A DNA stretch of 64,000 nucleotides from Yponomeuta sedellus (taxonomy: Eukaryota > Arthropoda > Insecta > Lepidoptera > Yponomeutidae): assembly GCA_934045075.1 (NCBI GenBank), contig OW203734.1:13576016-13640015 (forward strand). The letters are read 5' to 3'. The notes below the pieces were generated by a model that was not told where the DNA came from, ran no database searches, and was given only the letters and a program-made list of their open reading frames with translations. Shown here piece after piece: positions 22,254-32,564 of the stretch; position 1 is the stretch's first letter; each line of letters starts with the position of its first letter. Made by a program: the position numbers and the translations under genes.

Positions 22254-23298
22254 AATCATACTGGCTGAGTAAGTAAAAGCTGCGTACATTAAACAAAATA
22301 TTGATGTGTGATGTACCTACGTATAGCAACTGTTATTTGGCAATTATGTCCTATGTCTAATTCTTTAAGTTTTCAGTACGGATAAAAAGCATGTTTTCAG
22401 TTCCATAAACAAACATGATAGAAGGAGGTCAATGAAGTCAATTAACTCGCTAATGTTCAAACAGAATTGCAAAAATGTGGTTCGGTTAAGCTTGGAAAAT
22501 ACAGGGTGATTTTTTGAGACTCATTAAAAATTTCAAAAATCCCTGTATGACAAAATGAAGTCCAAAAGTATTTTTTTTTAAAAGACAACGCAATAAGTTA
22601 TAGCCAAACCACACAAGCAGCTTTTTTATTATTGTAACTTTTAGAACAGACTATTTGAATCTACAGTTATAATAAGTTGTAAGATAAAGTAAGACGTAAG
22701 CATTCTTTATCTTATCGCTAATTGTGTACTACATGTTGATCGGTAAAAGTAGGACAGTTGACTCTATTCGCGGTGTACGATACCGTATACCCAGGCATTG
22801 CTTTTCAATCTCAAAAAATATATTTAATTGGATGTCCAACATGTATAATAAATTCAAACGCGACGTGGTCCGTATTTCGTTGGCTTAACAATCCCGGCAT
22901 CCGATGATCATCTAGATATCATTGACCATCCGTTGCGTATATGGCACGGTTCCAACTGGCTACAATGGGCCCTCCCGACGGAACCTTGTCATATAAATTA
23001 GGTTTCAATGCGACCGCATAATACGTTCCATTACATTGAACTAATGCGGAACTATCGGATCCGATATTTGCAAACTTTGAGAGTATTTTCACATTTTGGT
23101 CACTGTAGCCTGATTGCCGGAATTCAGATTATTATTAATTTACCGCTTTCCGATACGTAACGCAATATTATTGAGGCATATGTTAATGTACTTTAAATAG
23201 AGGTTTAAAACATTTCCAGTCCACAAAATTTTCGTAAAGAGAATTTTCATCAGCCGGTGGTCATTTGCGAAAGTCAATAACTTCGAAAGTCAATATTT
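22254..23298. other. unassigned AT-rich sequence
   Basis: No supported feature. Confidence 0.4.
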
Positions 23299-23333
23299 CG
23301 GATATTTCGAAATTTGTAATTTCGAAATATCCG
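23299..23333. repeat. perfect 16-bp hairpin
   Basis: cggatatttcgaaatt and its complement are separated by 3 nt, so a near-perfect palindrome lies in AT-rich DNA. Confidence 0.8.
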
Positions 23334-23398
23334 ATTTGTTACTTAATGATCTTTGATCTGAATGGTTTGCACAGTAATTTTAGTGATAGTAAATAATA

Positions 23399-23587
23399 CT
23401 ATCTATAATATAATAAGGAATCGCTGAATGTGTTGGTAAGCGCAAATCTCGAGATCAGCTGAACCGATTTCGCTAATTCTTTTTTTTAGAATATTCCTTG
23501 AAGTACGAGGATGGTTTTTACGGAGAGAAAAAAAAATTAAAGAATCGACTGTTAGGCGGTACGTAGTTCGCTGGGTCAGCTAGTTAT
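23399..23587 (+). repeat. LINE-tail-like repeat (family M)
   Basis: Contains gaatgtgttggtaagcgcaa, gaatattccttgaagtacga, gaatcgactgttaggcgg and cgctgggtcagctagtt. An antisense copy is at 59228-59420. Confidence 0.65.
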
Positions 23588-23708
23588 TAATATCTTTTTG
23601 GTTTTGCTGTAGGCGATATCTGAGAAAAAAAAATATATTTGTTTTTTCCTGGTATAGAGTAAAGAATATTCATATATTCTGCCTTATATTATAATTCAAT
23701 AGCAACCT

Positions 23709-23771
23709 TTTTGTATGTCCCTACTACTGGGGCACAGGTCTCTTCCTGCATCAGAGGAAGGTTACGCCACT
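23709..23771 (-). repeat. 5S-SINE 3' end fragment
   Basis: tgtatgtccctactactggg and cctgcatcagaggaaggtt correspond to the last 60 bp of family A. Confidence 0.6.
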
Positions 23772-24189
23772 TACCAGGCCTATTAGGCTCGGCCAATTAC
23801 TAAAATAAAATCGCGTAAAATTTACACGGCTTATTCGCTACCAGACATCGGCTATTATTGGCTGCTAGGAACTTTCAATACACGAGTCAAACTCACACTT
23901 GGCCGATCTTTTATCACGCCGTTGACATGTAGTCAGTTTGTTTTTATGAAGAACTCTTCAAAAACATCTCGAAAGAAACTCGATTCTGTTAGAAACATTA
24001 GTAGCCAGCCAAAGCGGAGGATACGTGCCGCGTGTTCGGGTGTGATTGTTCTGAAAGACGGAGAGGTTGTACTTACTAATGACCTAATAAAGATTACTCA
24101 ACTCCAAACAAGAGCTTTCCTCTTAAAAGATTTAAATGACTAATTACGTAACCGTGTCTTAAAATCACATATTCATTCAACTATAAAAC
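23772..24189. other. unassigned sequence
   Basis: One 73-codon open stretch (23922-24143) has a lysine-rich start, but I see no splice sites, promoter or family match. Confidence 0.35.
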
Positions 24190-24955
24190 GGGCTCGCTAG
24201 GCAAAAGTGGTACTGAGCTGGTCGCGTCAGCTATAACGCCTGGGATATACGAGGCTAATTTTTTAAGCGAGAATAGCAAGGTAGTTCTTTGCTAAACTGT
24301 CCTGGTTTGCTGACTGTCCAGAAATACTAGCTTGCTAGCTTACTGACACTAGCTTGCTATCCTAACTTAAAAAAATAGCCCCGTGCAGCTTGGGCAAAGG
24401 GTCTCAGATAAGTGGGTCCAAATTGCGACCGACTGGACCTCGTAAAACTGAATCCGACTTCGCGACAGGTTAAGCCAAAGACGGTGGGACGCCTGGGGAT
24501 GGTGTGTAGCGGTTGTGGATAGAAACAAAAGCAAGCAGCAATCGAAGACAAGGCTAAGAAAATAAACATACTCCATTATAACAGGTTAGGTTAGGCTAGT
24601 AATTGTAAAGCCACGGGGAAGTGATTTTAAAATTGCACTGAAATTTCAGTGTGTAAAATTGTATTCAACTTTCAAACGAGCCTGCCAGTTTGAAGTAGAG
24701 CTGAGCTCGTCGCGTCAGCCGTAAGAGCTCAGATAAGGGAGCCCAAATTTTGACCGCCTGGATCTCGTAAAATTGATACCGTCTTCGAGGCAGACCAAGA
24801 CAAAGTTGGTAGGACGACCTTAATTACACATCCTTGCCTGGGATGGTGTGAGGTGTATATGGACTGAAACAAAAGCAGCAAAGCCATTTCCTAGCAGACG
24901 GAGAGAAAATAGGCTAAGTAAACAACTATACTCCATTAAATTACAGGTTAGTCTT
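24190..24955 (+). pseudogene. two degenerate tandem LINE 3' ends
   Basis: Segments 24190-24600 and 24660-24955 are diverged copies in the same orientation. Both contain ctcgtcgcgtcag-like, cctcgtaaaa, gggatggtgtg and gaaacaaaagcagcaa-like words and end before a ggttag run. The translated word WVQIATDWTS fits the end of a LINE ORF2. Stops and frameshifts are frequent. Confidence 0.5.
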
Positions 24956-25324
24956 TAGTAGTGACAATGAAGTATTGTATAGGCGCAAAGCTAACACACT
25001 CAAAAATTATTAATAGGCTCCAACTACTGGAAGATTATCCAAAAATAATGGCCGTATATGATATATTACTGCGTCATGATACAGCATTACCCGATAGGCT
25101 TGATGTTTGTATTGTAACTGAGATATTGATGTATAACATCGTAACTTTCGACACGGAGGTAGCCTTGTAAGTCATCACAATCGATATCGGATAGAAACTG
25201 CTTTAAGGTGCAGAACTGGCGAGTTAGGCGTTGGTTTATTATCTATTATATTTATTATAGGTATACAGTTTGTTTTCTATTATTTCATGTAACCCAGGAT
25301 ACTTAGGAGTACCTACCTACTCTT

Positions 25325-25857
25325 ATAGTATTTTCTAAGGTAAACACGAGCAGTTGACATAATTAAAACTGTTTTTATACGGATTTATGCTCGTTTATTA
25401 ATTTTTTTACAATTTTCCGACGTTTCGGCATTTTTTCAGGTGCCGTGGTCCCGGATGATTGAGGTGACAGGTGTCTTTTAGAAAGCATTAAGTTAGTTTA
25501 CTACCCTCGGCAAAAATTACAAAAGTTATGAAGTTACGTTCCAAAATAGGCAAACCAATTTTTTTTATATAAAGTCAACAATATTGATTATTAGTAATTG
25601 AAGTTAAAATTAAATTTATAAACTAATTACTTTACATGAACTTAAAAATGCTGATTATTAATTGAAATTAAATTTATTTTTTATTCTACAGTCACACTTC
25701 TAGCAAGGGGGTCTCATGCACCCCCTTAATGGTTTCTAAAAGACACGTGTCACCTCAGTCATCCGGGACCACGGCAACTGAAAAAGTGCCGAAACGTTGG
25801 AAAATTGTAAAAAAATGTAATAAACGAGCATAAATCCGTATAAAAACAGTTTTAATT
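25325..25857. mobile_element. inverted-arm repeat, family D copy 1
   Basis: Left arm 25325-25486 and right arm 25731-25857 are inverted copies (aaacagttttaatt, acgagcataaatccgtataa, gtgccgaaacgttggaaaat, ccgggaccacggca). They enclose about 245 bp of unrelated AT-rich sequence. The tail side of each arm faces outward. No transposase is present. Confidence 0.8.
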
Positions 25858-26065
25858 AGTACCTAATCCTACTTTTAGTACTTATTTTTCTTCTTTATGG
25901 TCTATAATCACATAAAGTTTGACTGTAACGCATAAATCTTACTTGTTAATTGCTCTCAAAGAAGATAGAAGTCTACCATAAAAGCATGGATCGTTAATAG
26001 TTACATACTTCTGTTGCCTTCAGTGGGGACACCCTTATATTTTTATTTTTTGTAGTCTCTATATG

Positions 26066-26447
26066 CGGTGGTAGCTCAGTGGGTAGAACCATGGACTCGC
26101 AAGCGAGAGCCCCAAGTTCGATCCCCAGTGCGGGCATGTACCATGACTTTGTTTAATTTCAAAGTTAAGTACATTTGCGAATTTGTAGTCGCAATACCAC
26201 ACGCTAACGGTGAAGGAAAACATCGTGAGGAAACCCGCGGCTGTGTTGGCTTCGCACGTATTGACTAGTCTTTCCTGTGGGCTAGGCCGACTAAGCTGTC
26301 AGGATGGTATAGGTGCTGGGCAAGCCTACACCATCTAAAAAACCATGTCCCAGGTACTACAGCGTCGCATTGGTCCCTTCACCCATCTAGTGTGAGTGAA
26401 GATACCACTGGACGCTGTATAAATCATCTCATTAATTAGATGCAAAA
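26066..26447 (+). repeat. complete tRNA-headed SINE, family H
   Basis: The head gcggtggtagctcagtgggt has a canonical A box, and aagttcgatccc gives a B box, so it is a tRNA-derived pol III promoter. Then follow the lepidopteran central block gtgaaggaaaacatcgtgag, the body gtgggctaggccgactaagc, and the tail tctcattaattagatgcaaa. This is the reference copy for the family in the window. Confidence 0.85.
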
Positions 26448-26905
26448 AACGCCAACATTATTATATGCATACTTCCTAATAGTATTATAAAGAGGAATAT
26501 TTTTTAACTTATACGTTTGTAAGTTGATAGATAGATAAATTATTTATTTTTGCTTAGGGACACACACATATACAAACATGAAAAGTAGCGTGTAAGATTA
26601 ACTTTTTTTTCCTGTATTTGAATTGGACTTTGTGAGAGGACTACGAGTAAGAACTTAGCCGCGGGACTGCTGGTTTTTCATAACTTGTTTCATAATCCTC
26701 TTCTCCTTCTTCTCGTGTCAGCGCTTCAACCAGTTAATAATTTTTTTTTGATGCCCAATAGTTGACTACTGCAATTGAGGAAACACTGGGCATTGAAACA
26801 GGTGCACCATGGATTGCGATAATAATCCTCTATTGATAAGAGTTTGATAAGCCATGGTGTTCTCTGCATAATTATATTGATATGTCTTAGCTGTCGGCTA
26901 AAAAA
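26448..26905. other. unassigned sequence with a LINE-tail-like patch
   Basis: The patch 26525-26580 (gatagatagataaattattt then cacacacatatacaaac) resembles LINE 3' tails. The rest is unassigned. Confidence 0.35.
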
Positions 26906-27186
26906 AAACATGTCCCAGGCACTGCAGCGTCGGAGTGGTCCCGTCACCCATCTAGTGTGAGTGAAGATACTACTGGACGCTGTAAAATCATCTCATTAAG
27001 TAGATGCAAAAAGGCCAATATTATAATTATTAGCTGTTGGCTAGGATGACTTACCTGTCAGGATGGTTCTTCTTCTAGAAAACAATGTCTAGGCACTGTG
27101 CGTCCGAGTAACCCCTTCATCCATGTAGTGTAAGTGAAAATGAAAGTGAACGATATATAAATAGTCTCATTACGTAAATGCAAAGG
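26906..27186 (+). repeat. two family H 3' fragments in tandem
   Basis: 26906-27008 carries catgtcccaggcactgcagc and the terminal aagtagatgcaaaaa. 27044-27186 is a more diverged second 3' part with gatgacttacctgtcaggat and cattacgtaaatgcaaa. Confidence 0.65.
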
Positions 27187-27249
27187 CCAAAGATTTAATA
27201 CTCCTTCATAAAATCAAATAAATAACACACGTACATAACTAAATAATTA

Positions 27250-27700
27250 ATTTATTGATTCATTCATCTCTTCATTCTTTCATTCACATTAATTCATTCA
27301 TTTATTCATTCAATCATTCGTTCATTCTTTTATTCACTCATTTATTCATTCGCTTACTCACTCTCTCACTCACTCATTAATTAGTTCATTCAATCATACA
27401 CTCCATTCATTATTTCCTTCATAACATAAAATTTATTTCCTTCATAACATAAAATTGACATACAGGCATATACATTGCTTCTGGCCCTACACTAGGATAC
27501 CCTATGTCGTGGGAACCAGAAAGAATGACATCACAAACATGTAAACATCCAAGACCTGGTCAGGGACCACTCGCATGCGCGGATGCGGCAAATGCACTAC
27601 CACTGCGCCACAGAGGTCGTCATTCATTCATTCATTCTATCCTTGGTTTATTCATTCTATCATTCATTAATTCGTTCTTTCATTCATTCAAACACATAAT
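27250..27700. repeat. degenerate ATTC tandem array
   Basis: Imperfect ATTC/TCATTCAT repeats fill about 27250-27412 and 27620-27695. Between them is a 19-bp direct duplication (ccttcataacataaaattt, about 27419-27460). The intervening 27480-27610 has one open frame, most likely by chance. Confidence 0.75.
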
Positions 27701-28338
27701 ATTTCACCTACTCGTATTAGTGTGACTTGCTTTGGGCTTAATACGGTTCATGACAAAAAGCCCTTGTATAGTAATATTGTCTCGGATACGGAATCGAAAA
27801 AGGGTCGTAATAACGGTTAGCAGTCAGAAAAGAACATCTGAAACGGAGTTCAAAATTGTTCAATATTTCTTCTCAGATACTAAGAGCTTGAGTAATATCA
27901 GTTCGGGGCAATTCCAAGCGAAAGAACGCGCAATTTATCCACAAGCGGGGCGGGCGGAGTGTGTTAAATTTAATTTCTTCAGAAAAAATCATCAATTGGA
28001 AACGGATCTTCTCTCTTAAGTGATTCATCGTAAGTCCTAGTAAGCCGAGATTAATCTCGCTGAAGTAACGTATTCTACGGTTTTTATGTGCGCTATTTTT
28101 GATAAAAAAAACTGGTACGGGAACATTTTATAATTGACTCAAATCGCGTAGAGGTTCAATTTGATAGTAACGCCCGATGTTTTTCTTCACGGTATGCTAT
28201 TACAATTTACAGTTACAGCTCGACTTAAATCACGTAGAGGTTCAATTTGATAGTAACGCAGCCTATATACGCCCCACTGTAACGCCTTTAATCGGAGAGA
28301 GTCTATGGGCTTAATCACCTTACGTGCCCACTTCTTCT
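27701..28338. repeat. direct repeat around a family G scrap
   Basis: The segments 28141-28173 and 28227-28259 are near-identical (gtagaggttcaatttgatag core) with a period of 86 bp. The spacer holds ttttcttcacggtatgct, a word from antisense family G. An open stretch at 27732-28019 has no gene support. Confidence 0.5.
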
Positions 28339-28440
28339 TCTTCTTCAGGATATATTATTCCACTGCTGGACATAGCCCTAATGAGCGCCATAGCGCCCAG
28401 TCCTCAGCTTGCCGCATCCAGCATCTGCCAGCAATTTTTC
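28339..28440 (-). pseudogene. LINE 3' end with ORF2 C-terminus (family F)
   Basis: The - strand reads CGKLRTGRYGAH, a stop, then GYVQQWN-like in a linked frame, with the family F 3' end gctatgtccagcagtgg in antisense. This shows that family F is the end of a LINE ORF2 plus 3' UTR. Confidence 0.6.
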
Positions 28441-28699
28441 GCAGATCGTCATCCCAACTGGTTCGAGCGTGCCCACGTGACCACTGCGTATCGACAATTG
28501 CACTATCTTTTCCTTAACTATTATTTCTTTAGCTACTACAAGAAATGTACGCAACTTAGAAAACAAAGTAAACAAACAGAACAAAGTAATTACCATATAG
28601 ATTTTTTTATTTTAAGAACAGGTAGGTGCTTTTAAATGTATTGTGCGATAAATATTGTACCACGTATCCTAAAGACATTAAAACTCTCCCATCTATCTA

Positions 28700-28873
28700 T
28701 ATGTTTCTCTCTTTTTTCTCCCCTCCCACCTACCCCTCCTCTCCATCTCCTCCCCTGGGGAAGCGATGGGAGGGGGAGTCTTCCATCCCTTCCCCATAAA
28801 ATCAGCAAAATCGTCCCAGCCGTTCTCGAGTTTTAGCGAGACAAACAAACAGCAATTGATTTTTGTTTATAAG
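28700..28873 (+). repeat. pyrimidine tract and LINE-tail-like repeat
   Basis: A C/T-rich tract (28705-28760) precedes cagccgttctcgagttttag and cagcaattgatttttgttta, words of a common lepidopteran LINE 3' end. Confidence 0.5.
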
Positions 28874-29385
28874 TTATTACGTTTAGATAATGCAAAGAGA
28901 GATTTTTTCCAAGACAAATCTCACGCATCAATTCGTCGGGCCTATTTTAACTGCCAACCTGCCGTCCAACACAAAGGCGACCAACAAAAGATAATAAATA
29001 TGTAAATTTGTGTGAGAACATAACGCAGCACAATGGTGAATCTGTTCTGACGCTAAACCGCTTTGTTCGGACACCACCGGGGATATATTTTCACTAAAAT
29101 GCTGACGAAGCCCCGGACCTTAATTACACTGGTACCTACTGTATGTTTGGACTAACCGCCATTACACGCGCGGCTATCTAGATAACTTTTTTCTCTCTCT
29201 TTACTTTTGAACTGCTCTTAAAAACTCATTAACTGGCTGACAGTTGGAAGCCCTAATTGTTTTTGTAATCACTGTTTGTTGAATACTGAAGTCTGATCTC
29301 AAAGTTTGCGTTGCAAATTGCCCTTAATAAGAGGCTTAGCAAATTGGGCTGCCTCTTTAACTATTCTTCTGACTTGTACCTCTTC
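28874..29385. other. unassigned sequence
   Basis: No gene or repeat recognised. Confidence 0.4.
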
Positions 29386-29418
29386 TTGAACTAAAACTTT
29401 CGTAAGCACAACACATTG
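29386..29418 (-). repeat. family B fragment
   Basis: ttgaactaaaactttcgtaa then gcacaacacattg is the A-rich 3' end of family B. It stops exactly where the hairpin part begins in longer copies. Confidence 0.6.
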
Positions 29419-29467
29419 ATTAATTAATTTTTTTGTCTGACAAATCTGACCAGGATTGATATCGACA

Positions 29468-29964
29468 TTTTGTATGTCCCCACTGCTGGGCCACGAGGCT
29501 TTTCCTGCACCGCAGGAAGGTTGGGCCATATTCCACAAAGGGGGTCAAGGCCCTGCTGGTGGAGGATGTAAGGCAGTGCGGGCCTTATTGTCAGCAGTTA
29601 TCGTACCGCCTATAAGGCCTGTGACATGGCTTATCGACTGGTATTACATGACAACTGGCACCGACGCCGTAACGCGCCTTGCAAAGCACGGAAGCGCTGG
29701 AAAAAAATGCAAAAAAAATGGAAAAAAGTCCGCGCCTGCTGTTGTTTTACTCAAGTTATTGATTCTAATCACTCGCTTTCACTAGGCCACGAGCGCTTCG
29801 TGTTCAGAAGTCAAAAGATAATAAGGACCGCCACTGCCTTGCAATCCTCCACCAACACCAACCCGGACTTGGCCCCGTGGTGGAGTATGGCCTAACTTTT
29901 CTGCGATGCAGGAAGAGACCCGTGCCCCAGCAGTGGGGACATACAAAAAGTTGATATCAATAAC
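29468..29964. repeat. 5S-SINE fold-back pair
   Basis: 29468-29800 is an antisense family A copy whose 5S-like head is shortened by an A-rich replacement near 29700-29730. After about 25 bp, 29826-29964 is the sense 3' part of family A. Both 3' ends face outward. Confidence 0.7.
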
Positions 29965-30325
29965 AACAAGTTAAGCCCTGACTCGTATTCATGTCAACAG
30001 AAAAGTTTAGTTTATAAGCGCATGCTTAGGACCTTATGAGCACGAGTGTTACTTGCCGATTGTTTGCCTACTTGCCCGGTTTTATTTCGTCAAAGTACCA
30101 ACTCACAACTGAAAGATAAGAGACAGAATCTTATAAGTTACAAAGCTTTTTACCGAGAATTGGAATAATTTATCCTTCACTCTCTGTACCGGAAGGTATT
30201 GCCCAAATGAATAATGTAAAAGACGCTTAGTCCCGTTGATAGTATATGTCCAACCCTTCTCAAGACGAAACCTATCAGAATGGCTTATATGTATGTGGCT
30301 AGATTATGACGTTTATTGCTGATTT
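29965..30325. other. unassigned sequence
   Basis: Nothing supported. Confidence 0.4.
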
Positions 30326-30475
30326 CAACGTCCCCACTGCAGGGTACTTCTTTTAGAGAGAGAGAGAGAGATATGGTTTTATGAACACGTATGGCGTTGA
30401 AGTATATTCACACCTCAGACACTCAGGTTTCCTCACGGGGTTTTTCTTCACGGTATGCTACTACAATTTTAAGTT
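30326..30475 (-). repeat. family G SINE, 3' part
   Basis: Antisense order: gtccccactgcaggg, an agagagagagag run, acacctcagacactcaggtt, then cctcacggggtttttcttca. Confidence 0.65.
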
Positions 30476-31183
30476 AGAAGACATTGTCAGAAAATTCATT
30501 TACAAAAAAGGTAACGACATAAATTTTATTAATACAATGGCATTCTAAAGAACTTACTTATCAGCCTATACTCAGGTCCAAAGACGTACGAATATTTGAA
30601 TTTCCGCTGAAAACGAAATAACTGTAAAGTGCCCTTGAGACGGTTTAAAATCGGGAAATGGGGCTTAGACTCTTGTTTTATGAAATGAAATGAAACGTTT
30701 TTATTTCAGACCGAGATCCATACACATTCACACAGATAATTAAGACATAGAAATAACACATGTCACAGATTGATACACAAACTTCAAATATTAAAAAGTC
30801 AATTACATTTAACGTTATCAATAGTAACAATGTCAATTAATAAGAAATAATTATATTTAAATTCATCTGATAGGTATATTAAAAATGAAATTTCATGCAA
30901 TTTGAGTAAATATAGAAATATGAAATTTTATAAAATATTGAAATTAATTCGTTAGTACAATAAAGTCCTTACGTCGTTTAGTCCTTATTAGTAGAAAAAA
31001 ATTACAATGTATGAAACAACCGCCACCGACAGACTCTAGCCTGCGAGATGCAGCTTAACCCAGTGCGCCAGGATTTATACAAACCGATGTTATGGTATTA
31101 TTTAGTTTTTAACGTATCACAGAAATCAAATTCGGTTGCCAGAAAATTTATACAGTCGTTTAGAGAAAAAAACAAGTAGGTTG
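30476..31183. other. unassigned AT-rich sequence
   Basis: A patch at 30682-30760 (gaaatgaaatgaaacg, then acacattcacacagataatt) resembles an antisense LINE tail. The rest is unassigned. Confidence 0.35.
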
Positions 31184-31253
31184 TAATAATAATACAAAAA
31201 ATATACATACTTGAGTAGAGACTCAAGTATGTATATTTTTTGTATTATTATTA
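31184..31253. repeat. perfect 33-bp hairpin
   Basis: Arms 31184-31216 and 31221-31253 are exact complements (core atatacatacttgagt) with a 4-nt loop agag. No mismatch was found on reading. Confidence 0.9.
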
Positions 31254-31554
31254 TAGGACCATCAGTTGAAAGAAAAAAAAACGTGCTGCTTTAGTCATTT
31301 TCTAGAACGTTTAAAAATTGCAAGGGTTATATAGCTTTGGAATGCGATTATTTACTGGACTGTGTAGCAAAAGTGTTTATAAAATAACAAATTCCGTACA
31401 GAAGAAGTTTAAATCCTAGATAAGCCAGGGGCAAGAAACTTTCTACAATATTCCAAGTAGCAGCGTAGTCTACTACGCAAATCAGAATATCACAATTCTG
31501 TTCTTTCCCCGCACGGGTATTTGAACTCGGAAATGAGAATACTTTTTTAACTTT

Positions 31555-31627
31555 TAATAAGTCAGCGGCAATCTGAAGACAGGGCGCTATGGCACTCACT
31601 AAGGGAGGGCTATGTCCTATATCCTAT
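31555..31627 (+). repeat. LINE 3' end (family F)
   Basis: aagacagggcgctatggcac then gggagggctatgtcct. The upstream frame reads NLKTGRYGTH, like the copy at 28339. Confidence 0.55.
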
Positions 31628-32000
31628 ATTCAAACGCCGCCCTTTCAAACATTTGTCCAGCTTTTTTTTGGACAAACTGGGCCCGGTTGCGGGTACCTAC
31701 TACTGGCAATAAACTTACGATTCTGAAACATTTTCACCCAATCTATCTTTTTAAAGATCATTCATATTGATCACTTCAATCACAATTCTTCGTATCATGA
31801 AGTATGTAAAATGCATTTATAAAGACATTGACATAGCTCTACGCAATAAGGCCGCCAATTGTACTATATCTTTGTTATTATTTTATGTTTGTTTTTCCTG
31901 GTAAACAATAAAGAATATTCTTATCCTATATAAGTACTTCTTGGTTTGCTTTAAGTTCCATAAAGACCACATGAAAATGCTGTCAAAATATTCGTCAACC
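31628..32000. other. unassigned AT-rich flank of the DNA transposon
   Basis: No repeat identified. It ends in attcgtcaacc directly before the terminal inverted repeat. Confidence 0.4.
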
Positions 32001-32014
32001 AAAGGATGATGGGC
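32001..32014 (+). repeat. left terminal inverted repeat of the DNA transposon
   Basis: Exact inverse of 35416-35429. Confidence 0.85.
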
Positions 32015-32564
32015 GTTTTGGTCCTTATGTCCAATCAAGATGAGTCATATGTCGTTGGATAGCTCTTTTCAAGTGAAAAAATAAATTCTATCAAGACGAA
32101 TCCGTATGAATTGTCCATTTTGAAATATGCTCGTCGGAAAGTACCATTTTTTGCTCTAAATAGAAATTAGAAAAATTCATATCTCTGGTTTAACTCAACC
32201 GATGCTCATGATTTTTACGAAAATCACATCTATGCATACTCTGTCATAAATCATTAGAGCGAGACAGCGACATTGCGCTCTCTCTCCCACTCACGGTCAC
32301 GGGTAACGCTGGAATTCGGTTTTGACCCCTCTCGCGCTCCGGGACACGGCGCGGGGGCAGGTATGTTAGGGTGAGGAACGCTTGGCCGCTTGCGCAGGTA
32401 GTCAGTCGTTTGCTGATATTGTGTTAAGTGCTACGTTATTACGCTCCTCATTGTTCACATCGACTTTGACCTTGGCATCATTTTGGACTCTGTTACCCGT
32501 TTTATTTGTTGACCGTGGCTTTATATTGGACTTGGGTGCTTAACGATTGGATTGTTTCGTTGCA

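Noticed and set aside
23922..24143. 73-codon + strand frame rich in Lys and Ser
   Set aside because: Length is within chance expectation and there is no supporting signal.
25325..25857. Family D as a transposase-mobilised MITE
   Set aside because: No consistent target duplication or fixed termini. The arms behave like inverted LINE/SINE-type 3' ends, so I left its class open.
26066..26139. Possible genuine tRNA gene with good A and B boxes
   Set aside because: The stems are imperfect, and the sequence continues into the repeated SINE body present in several copies, so it is a SINE head.
27732..28019. 95-codon + strand frame
   Set aside because: No splice sites, no recognisable domain, and AT-rich composition like its flanks.
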